Assembly: GCA_036507695.1 (NCBI GenBank)
Contig: DATCIR010000238.1
Span: forward strand, 1-11,472
DNA: 11,472 nt
Direction of reading: 5' to 3'
Source of the DNA: JAKEGK01 sp036507695
GTDB taxonomy: Bacteria > Pseudomonadota > Gammaproteobacteria > SZUA-152
In this document: in pieces, positions 4,405 to 11,472 of the stretch
Numbering within the stretch: the first letter of the stretch is position 1
How the letters are laid out: every line of letters begins with the position of its first letter
Notes under the pieces: model-generated
Database searches by the model: none
Told to the model about the DNA's origin: nothing
Seen by the model: the letters and a program-made list of their open reading frames with translations, nothing else
Position numbers and translations under genes: made by a program

Positions 4405-5661
4405 GTGGAAGCAATTAAAGAATTAGCCTATGCAATGGATACCTTTTATTTTCTGGTATCCGGCGCGTTAGTGATGTGGATGGCGGCGGGGTTCGCGATG
4501 CTGGAAGCGGGCCTGGTTCGCGCGAAAAATACCACCGAAATTCTGACCAAGAATATTTCATTGTTCGCGGTCGCCAGTATCATGTTCATGCTGATGGGTT
4601 ACAACATCATGTATCCGGGCGACAGCGCGGTAAATTCCTGGTGGCCCGGTTTTGGCGGCTTGCTGGGTAAAACCGACAACGAAGCGGCGGCGGTGATCGC
4701 CGGTGGCGAAGGCGCACCGTACTACTCCACCCTGGCGGACTTTTTCTTCCAGGTGGTGTTCGTGGCCACGGCCATGTCAATCGTATCCGGCGCCGTCGCG
4801 GAACGCATGAAACTGTGGGCATTCCTCGCCTTCGCCGTGGTCATGACCGGCTTTATTTATCCGATGCAAGGTTACTGGAAATGGGGCGGCGGTTTTCTGG
4901 ATGCCCTGGGCTTCAATGACTTTGCCGGTTCCGGCGTGGTGCACCTGTGTGGCGCCACCGCGGCGTTAGCAGGGGTTTTGCTGCTCGGCGCGCGTAAAGG
5001 CAAATATGGCAAGAATGGCGAAATTCACCCGATCCCCGGCGCCAACCTGCCAATTGCCACCCTGGGCACGTTCATTTTGTGGCTGGGCTGGTTCGGATTC
5101 AATGGCGGATCAGAATTGAAAATCTCGGACGTCGGCGAAGCCAACTCCGTCGCGGCGGTGTTTGTTAACACCAATATGGCCGCGGCAGGGGGCGTTATCG
5201 CGGCCCTGATCACAGCCCGGCTGGTGTTCGGTAAAGCGGACTTGACCATGGCGCTGAACGGCGCGCTGGCCGGCCTGGTCGCGATCACGGCGGAACCTTT
5301 GACGGGCTCGCCATTGGCATCCACCATCGTGGGCGCGGTTGGCGGTGTACTGGTCGTATTCTCCATCGTGGGGCTGGATAAACTGAAAATCGATGATCCG
5401 GTGGGCGCCATTTCCGTGCACGGCACGGTCGGCATGTGGGGCTTGATCGCGGTGGCCTTCACCAACCCGGAAGCCACCATCGGCGCCCAGTTAACCGGCT
5501 TGTTCACGATCCTGGCCTGGGTGTTTATTACCAGCCTGATCGTATGGGCGATACTCAAAGCCGTGCTCGGCATCCGTGTCACCGAAGAAGAAGAGTACGA
5601 GGGTGTGGATTTGGTGGAATGCGGGATGGAAGCCTATCCCGAATTTACCCAGAGCAAATAA
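4405..5661 (+). CDS. amtB: Ammonium transporter AmtB
   Basis: The 418-residue Amt/MEP/Rh protein has about 11 hydrophobic segments. Both pore histidines are present, His180 (SGVVHLCG) and His339 (ISVHGTVG), as is the conserved Asp172 eight residues before the first. Other family motifs are AMSIVSGAVAERMK, WGGGFL and LGWFGFNGGS. The cytoplasmic tail GIRVTEEEEYEGVDLVE is the regulatory region gating the trimer and contacting GlnK. The GTG at 4405 is preferred over the GTG at 4390, because a strong GGAGGAG (4392-4398) lies 6 nt before 4405 and inside the longer version. The N-terminus is short before the first membrane helix, so a cleaved signal peptide, as in E. coli AmtB, is not evident. Transcription ends at the terminator 40 bp downstream. 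Confidence 0.96.
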   Translation: MEAIKELAYAMDTFYFLVSGALVMWMAAGFAMLEAGLVRAKNTTEILTKNISLFAVASIMFMLMGYNIMYPGDSAVNSWWPGFGGLLGKTDNEAAAVIAGGEGAPYYSTLADFFFQVVFVATAMSIVSGAVAERMKLWAFLAFAVVMTGFIYPMQGYWKWGGGFLDALGFNDFAGSGVVHLCGATAALAGVLLLGARKGKYGKNGEIHPIPGANLPIATLGTFILWLGWFGFNGGSELKISDVGEANSVAAVFVNTNMAAAGGVIAALITARLVFGKADLTMALNGALAGLVAITAEPLTGSPLASTIVGAVGGVLVVFSIVGLDKLKIDDPVGAISVHGTVGMWGLIAVAFTNPEATIGAQLTGLFTILAWVFITSLIVWAILKAVLGIRVTEEEEYEGVDLVECGMEAYPEFTQSK

Positions 5662-5702
5662 TTTTCTCTAAAAGCCCCTCCCAACGCTTTATGAGATTCT
5701 CA

Positions 5703-5728
5703 CGGGCACCCCAGGTGCCCGTTTTTTT
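5703..5728 (+). terminator. Intrinsic terminator of glnK-amtB
   Basis: A perfect 8 bp GC-rich stem, CGGGCACC (5703-5710) with GGTGCCCG (5714-5721) around loop CCA, is followed at once by seven T residues (5722-5728). It lies 42 bp after the amtB stop. Confidence 0.93.
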
Positions 5729-5959
5729 ATGCGCTAATCTTGCCCAGGGCGGCCTTGGGTTCAGCTGTTAATTGTTACTTCGGATTTGTGACCGATAACA
5801 ACCTAAATCGATTCAAGAATTTGCCTCGTTGACCGAAATTAATGCTGTAAATCCGGCACATGATGCGCTTATGCCGATGCGCTGAATCAATTGCAGCTTT
5901 TCTGGAACACGCTACGCTTTGTCATAGCACAGCTAATTTCTTAAACGGCGGAAATCCTA

Positions 5960-6442
5960 ATGAAATTTACAACCAAATTTTCTCTGCTCCTGGTTACAGT
6001 CCTGAGCCTGGTTTACCTGCCCGCCGCCATGGCGGGCAAGATTTACAAATGGGTCGACGAACAGGGCAACGTTCAATACGGCGCCCAAAAACCTGAATCC
6101 GGCGCGCAGGAAATTAAAGTAAAAACCAAACCTGCAGATTCAACGTCCGCCAACGAAGACGACGCCGAGGCGGCCGCCGGCGAAAAGAAGGAAACCAAGG
6201 AAAACTCGGACGCGGAAAAAGTCAAAGTCGGCTCCGAGGAAGAGGCGGCCGCCATTGAACAGAAAAACGCGGAAACCCGCGAGAAAAACTGCAGTATCGC
6301 CAAACGCCGCGCCGCGGGCATCAACCAGGGCGGGCGCTTGTATGAGGTGGACGAGAAAGGCGAGCGCACTTACTTGGACGACAATACCCGCAAGGCCAAG
6401 ATGGACGAAGCGCAAGCCCAGATCAATGAGTGGTGTAAATAA
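5960..6442 (+). CDS. Exported DUF4124 domain protein
   Basis: The 160-residue product starts with a signal peptide: MKFTTK, a hydrophobic core (8-20), and likely cleavage after AMA at 25. Right after the cleavage site comes the DUF4124 signature GKIYKWVDEQGNVQYG (26-41), a short beta unit common in gammaproteobacterial envelope proteins. Residues 56-110 are low-complexity, rich in Glu, Lys and Ala, and likely helical or disordered. The C-terminal part has GGRLYEVDEKGERTYLDD (124-141) and two cysteines, Cys111 and Cys159, which could form a periplasmic disulfide. The function of DUF4124 proteins is unknown. It stands alone after the amtB terminator and faces convergent speE. A poor ribosome binding site (CGGA, 8 nt) precedes the ATG. 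Confidence 0.85.
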   Translation: MKFTTKFSLLLVTVLSLVYLPAAMAGKIYKWVDEQGNVQYGAQKPESGAQEIKVKTKPADSTSANEDDAEAAAGEKKETKENSDAEKVKVGSEEEAAAIEQKNAETREKNCSIAKRRAAGINQGGRLYEVDEKGERTYLDDNTRKAKMDEAQAQINEWCK

Positions 6443-6483
6443 CGCTTCCGGCCGCCGCCAGGCGTACAACGGGAACGCGCGTG

Positions 6484-7335
6484 TTACTGCGCAAAGTTTT
6501 TAAAGAATTCCGGCATTGCCAACGCGCCCTGGTGAATCTCCGCGTTATAGTAAGTGGTTGCAAACACCTTGTTCCTGGCATCGTCCCGCCTGAAATCCCG
6601 CAACGGTTTCGACACACTGGCCATGGTCGCCGACCACCAGCCGCTGGGATAAATACACTGCGGAAAATTCAAGGTCGTCAGCTGATTGAAGCCCGCGGTA
6701 CGCATGTCTTGATACATTGCCTGCAATATTTTCTGATGCACTAATGGCGACTCGCTTTGTTGAATCAGAATGCCGTTGCGGGTTAAGGCTTTAATACAAT
6801 CCCGGTAAAACGCCTCGGTGAACAATCCCTCTGCCGGACCCACCGGATCGGTGCTGTCGATAATAATGATATCGATGCTGCCCGGCGCCGCATCCGCCAT
6901 CCATTTGATCCCGTCAATGAACAGCAGCTGCGCCCGCGGATCATTGTTGGATTCGCACAATTCCGGAAAATAGTGTTGCGATAATTCCGTGACCCGCTGG
7001 TCAATCTCGATTTGCCAGGCTTTTTTTACTCCTGGGTGTTTCAACACCTCGCGCAAGGTGCCGCAATCACCGCCACCGATAATCACCACGTTTTCCGGGT
7101 CCGGATGGGTGAACAGCACGGGGTGTGACATCATTTCGTGGTAGAGAAAATTATCGCGCGTTGAAACCATGGTGCAGCCGTCAATGACCATCAGGTTGCC
7201 GAACGTCTCCGTTTCATAGATGGCGATCGTCTGAAAGGGCGTTTTTTCCTCGTGCAATTTCTGTTTGATTTTCAGCGAAAACGCAGTACCGCAACCATCG
7301 CAAATTTCTGTAAACCATTTGTCGTTTAATGTCAT
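6484..7335 (-). CDS. speE: Spermidine synthase (polyamine aminopropyltransferase)
   Basis: The 283-residue enzyme transfers the aminopropyl group from decarboxylated S-adenosylmethionine to putrescine. Visible motifs are MVIDGCTMVSTRDNFLYHEM (49-68), the nucleotide-binding GGGDCG (87-92), the acidic ribose-binding QIEID, the catalytic DSTDPVGPAE (160-169), and QQSESP. The glycine loop reads GGGDCG rather than the commoner GGGDGG, and RDN replaces RDE in the substrate-binding segment, suggesting a distinct subgroup. The ATG at 7335 was preferred over an upstream GTG at 7404: MTLNDKWFTE matches the usual N-terminus and the length is typical, while the extension crosses the proposed promoter. 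It is transcribed divergently from speA, and its 3' end faces the DUF4124 gene across 41 bp with no clear terminator between. Confidence 0.94.
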   Translation of the reverse strand: MTLNDKWFTEICDGCGTAFSLKIKQKLHEEKTPFQTIAIYETETFGNLMVIDGCTMVSTRDNFLYHEMMSHPVLFTHPDPENVVIIGGGDCGTLREVLKHPGVKKAWQIEIDQRVTELSQHYFPELCESNNDPRAQLLFIDGIKWMADAAPGSIDIIIIDSTDPVGPAEGLFTEAFYRDCIKALTRNGILIQQSESPLVHQKILQAMYQDMRTAGFNQLTTLNFPQCIYPSGWWSATMASVSKPLRDFRRDDARNKVFATTYYNAEIHQGALAMPEFFKNFAQ

Positions 7336-7392
7336 ATAATCACCATTCACTGATCCGGAAACAGGGCCAATAATTTCGGCCAAGGGGCGCAC

Positions 7393-7421
7393 AAGATACC
7401 CCACACACCCGGCAACAGCAA
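7393..7421 (-). promoter_or_regulatory. Possible speE promoter
   Basis: On the minus strand TTGCTG (7421-7416) and TATCTT (7398-7393) are separated by exactly 17 bp. This gives a leader of about 50 nt before the speE ATG at 7335. It fits the sigma-70 pattern by eye only. Confidence 0.4.
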
Positions 7422-7456
7422 GTTCAGATCGCGGAACGCGGTTAGGTGAACTTTAT

Positions 7457-7485
7457 TTGAAAACGCTGCGATTGGAAACTATGTG
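7457..7485 (+). promoter_or_regulatory. Possible speA promoter
   Basis: TTGAAA (7457-7462) and TATGTG (7480-7485) are 17 bp apart. Transcription would begin near 7492, leaving almost no leader before the ATG at 7496. That fits the absence of a Shine-Dalgarno there, but the -10 is weak and the true promoter may lie further upstream. Confidence 0.22.
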
Positions 7486-7495
7486 ATTGAAAATT

Positions 7496-9385
7496 ATGAA
7501 AGACTGGACAAACGCAAACGCCAAGGCCTTATATAACATTCAGCATTGGAGTGGTGGATACTTCGATATCAATGATGCCGGTAACCTGGCCGTCAATCCC
7601 GGTGTGACGCAAGCGGGTTCGGTCATCGATCTTTATCAATTAGTGCAGGAGATTAACCTGAGCGCGCTGTCCCTGCCCTGCCTGGTGCGGTTTCCCCATA
7701 TTTTACGGGACCGGGTGCAAACCTTGCGTAACGCATTTGGAATTGCCATTGACAGCCACGGCTATCAGGGCCATTACAAACCGGTCTATCCCATCAAAGT
7801 CAACCAGGAGCAAAGCGTCGTCGCCGAGCTGGTGAATACCGGCAATCCGGTGGGCTTGGAAGCGGGCAGCAAACCGGAATTAATGGCGGTGCTGGCGCTG
7901 GCCAATACCCGGAACGGCGTGATTGTTTGCAACGGTTACAAGGATCGCGAGTATATCCGGCTCGCCTTGATCGGCAAGGCGCTGGGGCACACTATCTATA
8001 TCGTGCTGGAAAAACCCACGGAAGTGGACATTGTGATTAAGGAATCCCGGGCGCTGAATATCGAACCTTCCTTGGGCATCCGCATCCGCCTCGATTCCAT
8101 TGGCGTGGGCAAATGGCAAAACACCGGTGGTGAAAAATCCAAATTCGGTTTTTCCTCCAGCCAGGCGCTGGAGGCCATCGAGAAGCTCAAAGCCCATGGC
8201 TTGCTGAAAAACCTGGAGCTATTGCATTTTCATTTGGGTTCGCAAATCACCAACATCGAAGATATCCATAAAGGCGTTACCGAAGGCGCGCGCTATTACG
8301 TCGAGTTGCACCGGGCGGGCGCGGTCCGGCTCGATACGCTGGACGTGGGCGGTGGATTGGGGATTGATTACGAGGGCACCCGGTCACGCAGTTATTTTTC
8401 CATGAACTACAGCATCAACGATTACGCCGGCACCATCGTCAGCACCATTGCGAAAATCACCAGCCGGGAAAACCTGAAACACCCGCATATCATCACCGAA
8501 TCCGGGCGCGCCATGGTGGCCCATCATGCGGTGCTGATCGTGGATGTGATCGAAACCGAACAAATGATCAGCGCAACCGTAAACCCGCCGCCGGTCACAG
8601 ACGCCGCCCTGGTCAGCGCGCTCAATCATTACCTGGAGGACCTGCGCAGTGATAATTGCCAGCTGCTGGAGTGCTATCACGGCGCCCGGCAGACCATGGA
8701 CGGCATTAAACAAAAATTCAATGAAGGCACGGTCACGCTGAAAGAAAAAGCCGCCTGCGAGAAGATTTTTTATGACCTGTGCGACGGTATCCGCAAACGT
8801 TTAAACAGTGAAAAAAAATCGCACCGGGAAACGCTGGATGAACTGAATGAAAAACTGGCGGACAAGTATTTTTGTAATTTTTCCCTGTTTCAATCACTGC
8901 CGGATGTGTGGGCCATCAACCAGATCTTTCCCATCGTGCCTTTGCACCGCCTCAACGAGAAACCGGAACAGCGCGGCACCATCCATGATATTACCTGCGA
9001 TTCCGATGGCAGGATTGATTTCTACGTGGACGAAGATGGCATTGAAGCCAGTTTACCCCTGCACGCCACCAAGCCGGGACAACCGTATTTTCTGGGCATA
9101 TTCCTGGTGGGGGCTTACCAGGAAATTCTCGGTGACATGCACAATTTATTTGGCGATACCAACTCAGTGAATGTGGAACTCACCGCCGATTCGTACAGCA
9201 TCAACCTGGCCAGCCATGGTGACTCGGTGGATTACGTCCTGCGCCACGTGCACTACGACACGGATGAGTTCATCGCCGCCTACAGAAGCAAATTGAATAC
9301 CGCGGAATTGACTGAATCACAGCGGGACAGTTATTTTACCGAACTCAAGGCAGGATTAACCGGGTACACCTATCTGGAGGAATAA
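7496..9385 (+). CDS. speA: Biosynthetic arginine decarboxylase
   Basis: The 629-residue product is full length for SpeA, a PLP-dependent fold-III decarboxylase converting arginine to agmatine, the first step of the arginine route to putrescine. The PLP lysine is Lys101 in KPVYPIKVNQ. Further barrel motifs are GLEAGSKPEL, HFHLGSQ (244-250), the phosphate-binding GGGLG (285-289) and ESGRA (335-339). The insertion and C-terminal barrel carry YFCNFSLFQSLPDVWAI, the active-site-type cysteine in DITCDSDGR (about 501), and GAYQEILGDMHNLFGD. The ATG at 7496 was preferred over TTG 7487; neither has a good Shine-Dalgarno, so the start is less sure than the product. It is divergent from speE, which uses putrescine downstream. 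SpeB (or an AguAB pair) and SpeD are not in the window. Confidence 0.95.
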   Translation: MKDWTNANAKALYNIQHWSGGYFDINDAGNLAVNPGVTQAGSVIDLYQLVQEINLSALSLPCLVRFPHILRDRVQTLRNAFGIAIDSHGYQGHYKPVYPIKVNQEQSVVAELVNTGNPVGLEAGSKPELMAVLALANTRNGVIVCNGYKDREYIRLALIGKALGHTIYIVLEKPTEVDIVIKESRALNIEPSLGIRIRLDSIGVGKWQNTGGEKSKFGFSSSQALEAIEKLKAHGLLKNLELLHFHLGSQITNIEDIHKGVTEGARYYVELHRAGAVRLDTLDVGGGLGIDYEGTRSRSYFSMNYSINDYAGTIVSTIAKITSRENLKHPHIITESGRAMVAHHAVLIVDVIETEQMISATVNPPPVTDAALVSALNHYLEDLRSDNCQLLECYHGARQTMDGIKQKFNEGTVTLKEKAACEKIFYDLCDGIRKRLNSEKKSHRETLDELNEKLADKYFCNFSLFQSLPDVWAINQIFPIVPLHRLNEKPEQRGTIHDITCDSDGRIDFYVDEDGIEASLPLHATKPGQPYFLGIFLVGAYQEILGDMHNLFGDTNSVNVELTADSYSINLASHGDSVDYVLRHVHYDTDEFIAAYRSKLNTAELTESQRDSYFTELKAGLTGYTYLEE

Positions 9386-9392
9386 TCCGGCA

Positions 9393-9438
9393 TAGCCAAC
9401 TACAATCGTAGTGAACTACTATATAGTGAATTACAATA
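9393..9438. repeat. Three degenerate 15-bp tandem repeats
   Basis: Three adjacent units follow the pattern TAG-NN-AAYTACWATM: TAGCCAACTACAATC (9393-9407), TAGTGAACTACTATA (9409-9423) and TAGTGAATTACAATA (9424-9438). A fourth TAG follows. The units contain short inverted repeats, such as ACTATATAGT (9418-9427). They lie in the 128 bp between speA and the DUF2914 gene and could be direct-repeat binding sites for a regulator, or simple sequence drift. No matching repeats were seen elsewhere in the window. Confidence 0.5.
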
Positions 9439-9513
9439 TAGAGCATCCGGATAGTACCGCTTTAACTCTAGCTTTAATGAAAAAAACCAAAACTGTAAAG
9501 GGATAATGGCCTT

Positions 9514-10113
9514 ATGATACTGCGCGATGTCAACTATAAATTCATGAAACAGGCATTCACCGCTTTTTTGGCGTTGCTGTTGCTTGTTAATATCGCCTCT
9601 GCGGAACAACAACCGGTCAGCGCTAAAACACCGGCCGCTGCTACCGGCGCCGGCGGCACAACCCCGGCAAAAACCGAGCCCGCCAAAGAATCCACAGGCT
9701 CCGCGCCAGCCGCACCAGAACAAGCTCAGGAAGTACCCAAAACCGGCACGGAAGAGCAGCGGCAAATTGCGCGCGCTCAATTCACCACCGCCATTGTGAA
9801 CCGTGAACCCACCGATGATATTGTGATGTTAACCAACAACCACGATAAAATTTTCTTCTTTAACGAACTGGTTAATTTTAACGGTCAAACCATCAAGCAC
9901 CGCTGGGAGTACCAAGGCAAGGAAATGGCGGAAGTGGAATTCAAGGTTGAAGGATCGCGCTGGCGCGTTCATTCCAGCAAGGTTATCCAGCCGGAGTGGA
10001 CAGGCATCTGGACGGTGATTACGCTGGATGAGAAAAACAATGCATTAAAGGTCACCAGCTTTGAAGTAGTGGAAGCCAAACCCGGTGATTCGCCGTCGCC
10101 TGCCACCAAGTAA
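9514..10113 (+). CDS. Exported DUF2914 domain protein
   Basis: The 199-residue protein has an N-terminal hydrophobic segment (about 13-29) with likely signal cleavage after ASA at 30. A low-complexity linker rich in Ala, Pro, Thr and Lys (31-80) follows. Residues about 86-187 match the DUF2914 domain: ARAQFTTAIVNREPTDDIV, FFFNELVNFNGQTIKHRW, VEGSRWRVHSSKV and EWTGIWTV. DUF2914 is a beta-rich domain of unknown function found in envelope proteins. AAAGGGA (9497-9503) is 10 nt before the ATG at 9514; an inner ATG at 9544 gives a cleaner signal peptide (MKQAFTAFLALLLL) but lacks a good ribosome binding site. The last gene of the window converges on it across a shared terminator. Confidence 0.85.
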   Translation: MILRDVNYKFMKQAFTAFLALLLLVNIASAEQQPVSAKTPAAATGAGGTTPAKTEPAKESTGSAPAAPEQAQEVPKTGTEEQRQIARAQFTTAIVNREPTDDIVMLTNNHDKIFFFNELVNFNGQTIKHRWEYQGKEMAEVEFKVEGSRWRVHSSKVIQPEWTGIWTVITLDEKNNALKVTSFEVVEAKPGDSPSPATK

Positions 10114-10192
10114 TTCCACTAGCGATTCGCTTCAAAGCCAGTTCATTTCAAAAACCTTTAGTAGCAACAACAGTGGCAACAACAGAAAACAA

Positions 10193-10220
10193 AACGCCGC
10201 GGCCAGTCAGCCGCGGCGTT
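10193..10220. terminator. Bidirectional terminator between convergent genes
   Basis: A perfect 11 bp stem, AACGCCGCGGC (10193-10203) with GCCGCGGCGTT (10210-10220), has loop CAGTCA. The minus-strand exit is T-rich (TTTTGTTTTCTG), so it best terminates the minus-strand gene ending at 10290; the plus-strand exit is weaker (ATTCGTTTGTTG). Flanking GCAACAAC motifs on both sides partly extend the inverted repeat. Confidence 0.8.
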
Positions 10221-10289
10221 ATTCGTTTGTTGCTATTGCCCCAGCGTGACAAACCGGTTTTTACAAAATATAGTAACTGTCAAATGCCA

Positions 10290-11429
10290 TCATTGCGCAA
10301 TAATGGATTCAAGATTCCCATCCTGGGTCTTGTGGAAGGTTGCGGTGTTTTGCTCAGCATTCACATCCACATTGTCCGGTACTTTCTTGATAACCACGCC
10401 CTCCGGCGGCGCGTTGGCCGGCACCGCTGGAACGGCGCTGGTAGCTGAAGCGCTTGTAGAGGTAATTCTTGTAGAGATAATTACAGGCGCTGCATCCGGT
10501 ATCGGCGGCAGCACCGGCTGGCCACCCTGAGGAAAATTCGTTGCGTCACCGCTGGGCTGCGGCAATGGCGCTTGAACGGCGGTTACCGGTCGTGACTGAT
10601 CCCTGAATGGCACATCCCGTCCGCTGAAAGTGTTCGGATTCGTGATGGCCGGTTGTTCCCGTGGCGCGGTTTTGACAACCGGTTTGTTGCTGGTCGGCTT
10701 AACAGCCGGTGCGGATTTCGCTGCGTTTGCTGTTTTGGTTTCTGCGTTGATTCGCGCCTCGGTTTCCTTGATTAGCTGCTCCGCGTCCTTGGCGATGTCT
10801 TTATCGAAGTCCAGGCCGGAAGATTTACCGGTTATGAACCTGGCAACATTCAGCTGTAGAGCGATCCGCTCTTCCTCAGCCAAGCTAAAATAATAGCCAA
10901 TAGCCACAATCAAGGGGCTCAACCACAACAGTATTTTAGCTTTTTGTACCAGCGCCTGTATTTGTCTGCGCCGGTTAACCACCGGAATATTCGACGACCT
11001 GTTGATCGATTGATAATTAATTTCCCGGCCCTGAAAAATGGGGCGATCGTGTTTGTATTCTGCGGGTTGTTCGGGTTGTTTTACATCACGGCCAAAGAAC
11101 TGTTCCCGTGCTTTTCCTGAATCCGGCACGATGATATTTTGAACTTTTTCATCCTGACGAAAACCCAGCGCGGTCTCCCACATCACCTGATCAGATACCC
11201 AGCCGCTTTGGACCGCCGGTTCTTTATCAGGCACCAATTCATCATCGTTCTTGCCGTCTTTACTCATAGCGTTAATCAGGTCGGTTGCGCCTCTCGCTTG
11301 CTTACCGACATCAATATTGGTGAACAGCAGGCTCATTTCATCTTGCGCCTCGAGATCCGTCTGCGGCTCGTTAACGAAAAAATCCGCGGAATCATCGGGG
11401 ACTCTATCAACATCCGGTTGTTTAAGCAC
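10290..11429 (-). CDS. Unrecognised single-pass membrane protein (start possibly outside window)
   Basis: From the GTG at 11429 the product is 379 residues. The N-terminal ~155 residues are charged and hydrophilic with acidic stretches. A basic patch RRRQIQALVQKAK (153-165) precedes one membrane helix, ILLWLSPLIVAIGYYFSL (166-183), predicting a cytoplasmic N-terminus and periplasmic C-terminus. After it come a charged helical segment with EEER and DFDKDIAKDAEQLIKETEA (207-225), then a long Pro/Ala/Thr-rich region (232-345) and a short C-terminal unit PPEGVVIKKVPDNVDVNAEQ (341-360). The layout recalls TonB- or GspB-like proteins, but no diagnostic motif was found. GGAGA lies 5-6 nt before the GTG, yet the frame stays open (reading KNIARKASEATRRR) to the window edge, so the true start may lie beyond it. 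Confidence 0.7.
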   Translation of the reverse strand: MLKQPDVDRVPDDSADFFVNEPQTDLEAQDEMSLLFTNIDVGKQARGATDLINAMSKDGKNDDELVPDKEPAVQSGWVSDQVMWETALGFRQDEKVQNIIVPDSGKAREQFFGRDVKQPEQPAEYKHDRPIFQGREINYQSINRSSNIPVVNRRRQIQALVQKAKILLWLSPLIVAIGYYFSLAEEERIALQLNVARFITGKSSGLDFDKDIAKDAEQLIKETEARINAETKTANAAKSAPAVKPTSNKPVVKTAPREQPAITNPNTFSGRDVPFRDQSRPVTAVQAPLPQPSGDATNFPQGGQPVLPPIPDAAPVIISTRITSTSASATSAVPAVPANAPPEGVVIKKVPDNVDVNAEQNTATFHKTQDGNLESIIAQ

Positions 11430-11472
11430 CCTTCTCCTGGTGGCTTCACTGGCCTTCCTGGCTATATTCTTA

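Noticed and set aside
5025..5582. 185-codon open frame antisense to amtB
   Set aside because: It mirrors a GC-rich membrane protein gene, has a Thr/Ser/Pro-biased composition typical of antisense shadows and no ribosome binding site. amtB itself is unambiguous.
9400..9780. 126-codon minus-strand frame over the DUF2914 gene start
   Set aside because: It is an antisense shadow of the signal peptide and Ala/Pro linker, rich in Gly, Cys, Arg and Phe, with no family resemblance.
1..11472. CRISPR array, tRNA, rRNA, insertion sequence, prophage or integrase
   Set aside because: No regularly spaced long direct repeats, no tRNA-like cloverleaf or rRNA segment, and no transposase or integrase motifs were seen. 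The repeats present are short palindromic intergenic elements.

Overview
The window looks like ordinary chromosome from a gammaproteobacterium. The evidence is the gene set and neighbourhoods: comM beside ubiK, glnK-amtB behind a sigma-54 promoter, biosynthetic arginine decarboxylase opposite spermidine synthase, and the short palindromic REP-type intergenic repeats common in this class. A methanotroph-like or sulfur-oxidiser-like relative would fit, but nothing here fixes the genus. Base composition is moderate and fairly even. The first ~1.6 kb is the accessory part.

Layout. 1-394: repeat-rich DNA with a ~110 bp imperfect palindrome, a REP-like inverted repeat, and a palindrome at the likely promoter of the next gene. 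395-1041: a two-gene toxin-antitoxin cassette of the TumE/TumA type with overlapping genes. 1042-1656: no intact gene; three copies of a 25-26 bp REP hairpin, separated by short frames that look like debris of broken genes. 1657-3521 (minus): ubiK then comM. 3522-4020: a long regulatory region holding the ubiK promoter and the glnK control region (two NtrC-type sites three helical turns apart, a sigma-54 promoter, a structured ~165 nt leader with a possible 43-codon leader ORF overlapping the glnK start). 4021-5661: glnK and amtB, closed by a strong terminator. 5960-6442: an exported DUF4124 protein. 6484-7335 (minus) and 7496-9385 (plus): divergent speE and speA. 9514-10113: an exported DUF2914 protein, preceded by degenerate 15 bp tandem repeats. 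10193-10220: a terminator serving the last two convergent genes. 10290 to about the window end (minus): a single-pass membrane protein of unknown function.

How the genes work together. GlnK and AmtB form the ammonium uptake and sensing unit; the promoter architecture implies expression under nitrogen limitation through NtrC and RpoN. SpeA makes agmatine from arginine and SpeE adds aminopropyl groups to putrescine, so the divergent pair covers much of polyamine synthesis; the agmatine-to-putrescine and S-adenosylmethionine decarboxylase steps must be encoded elsewhere. UbiK assists ubiquinone synthesis, and ComM is the branch-migration helicase of natural transformation. No clearly new system is visible. 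The best candidates for something undescribed are the glnK leader ORF and its palindromes, the tandem repeats after speA, and the unrecognised membrane protein at the right edge.
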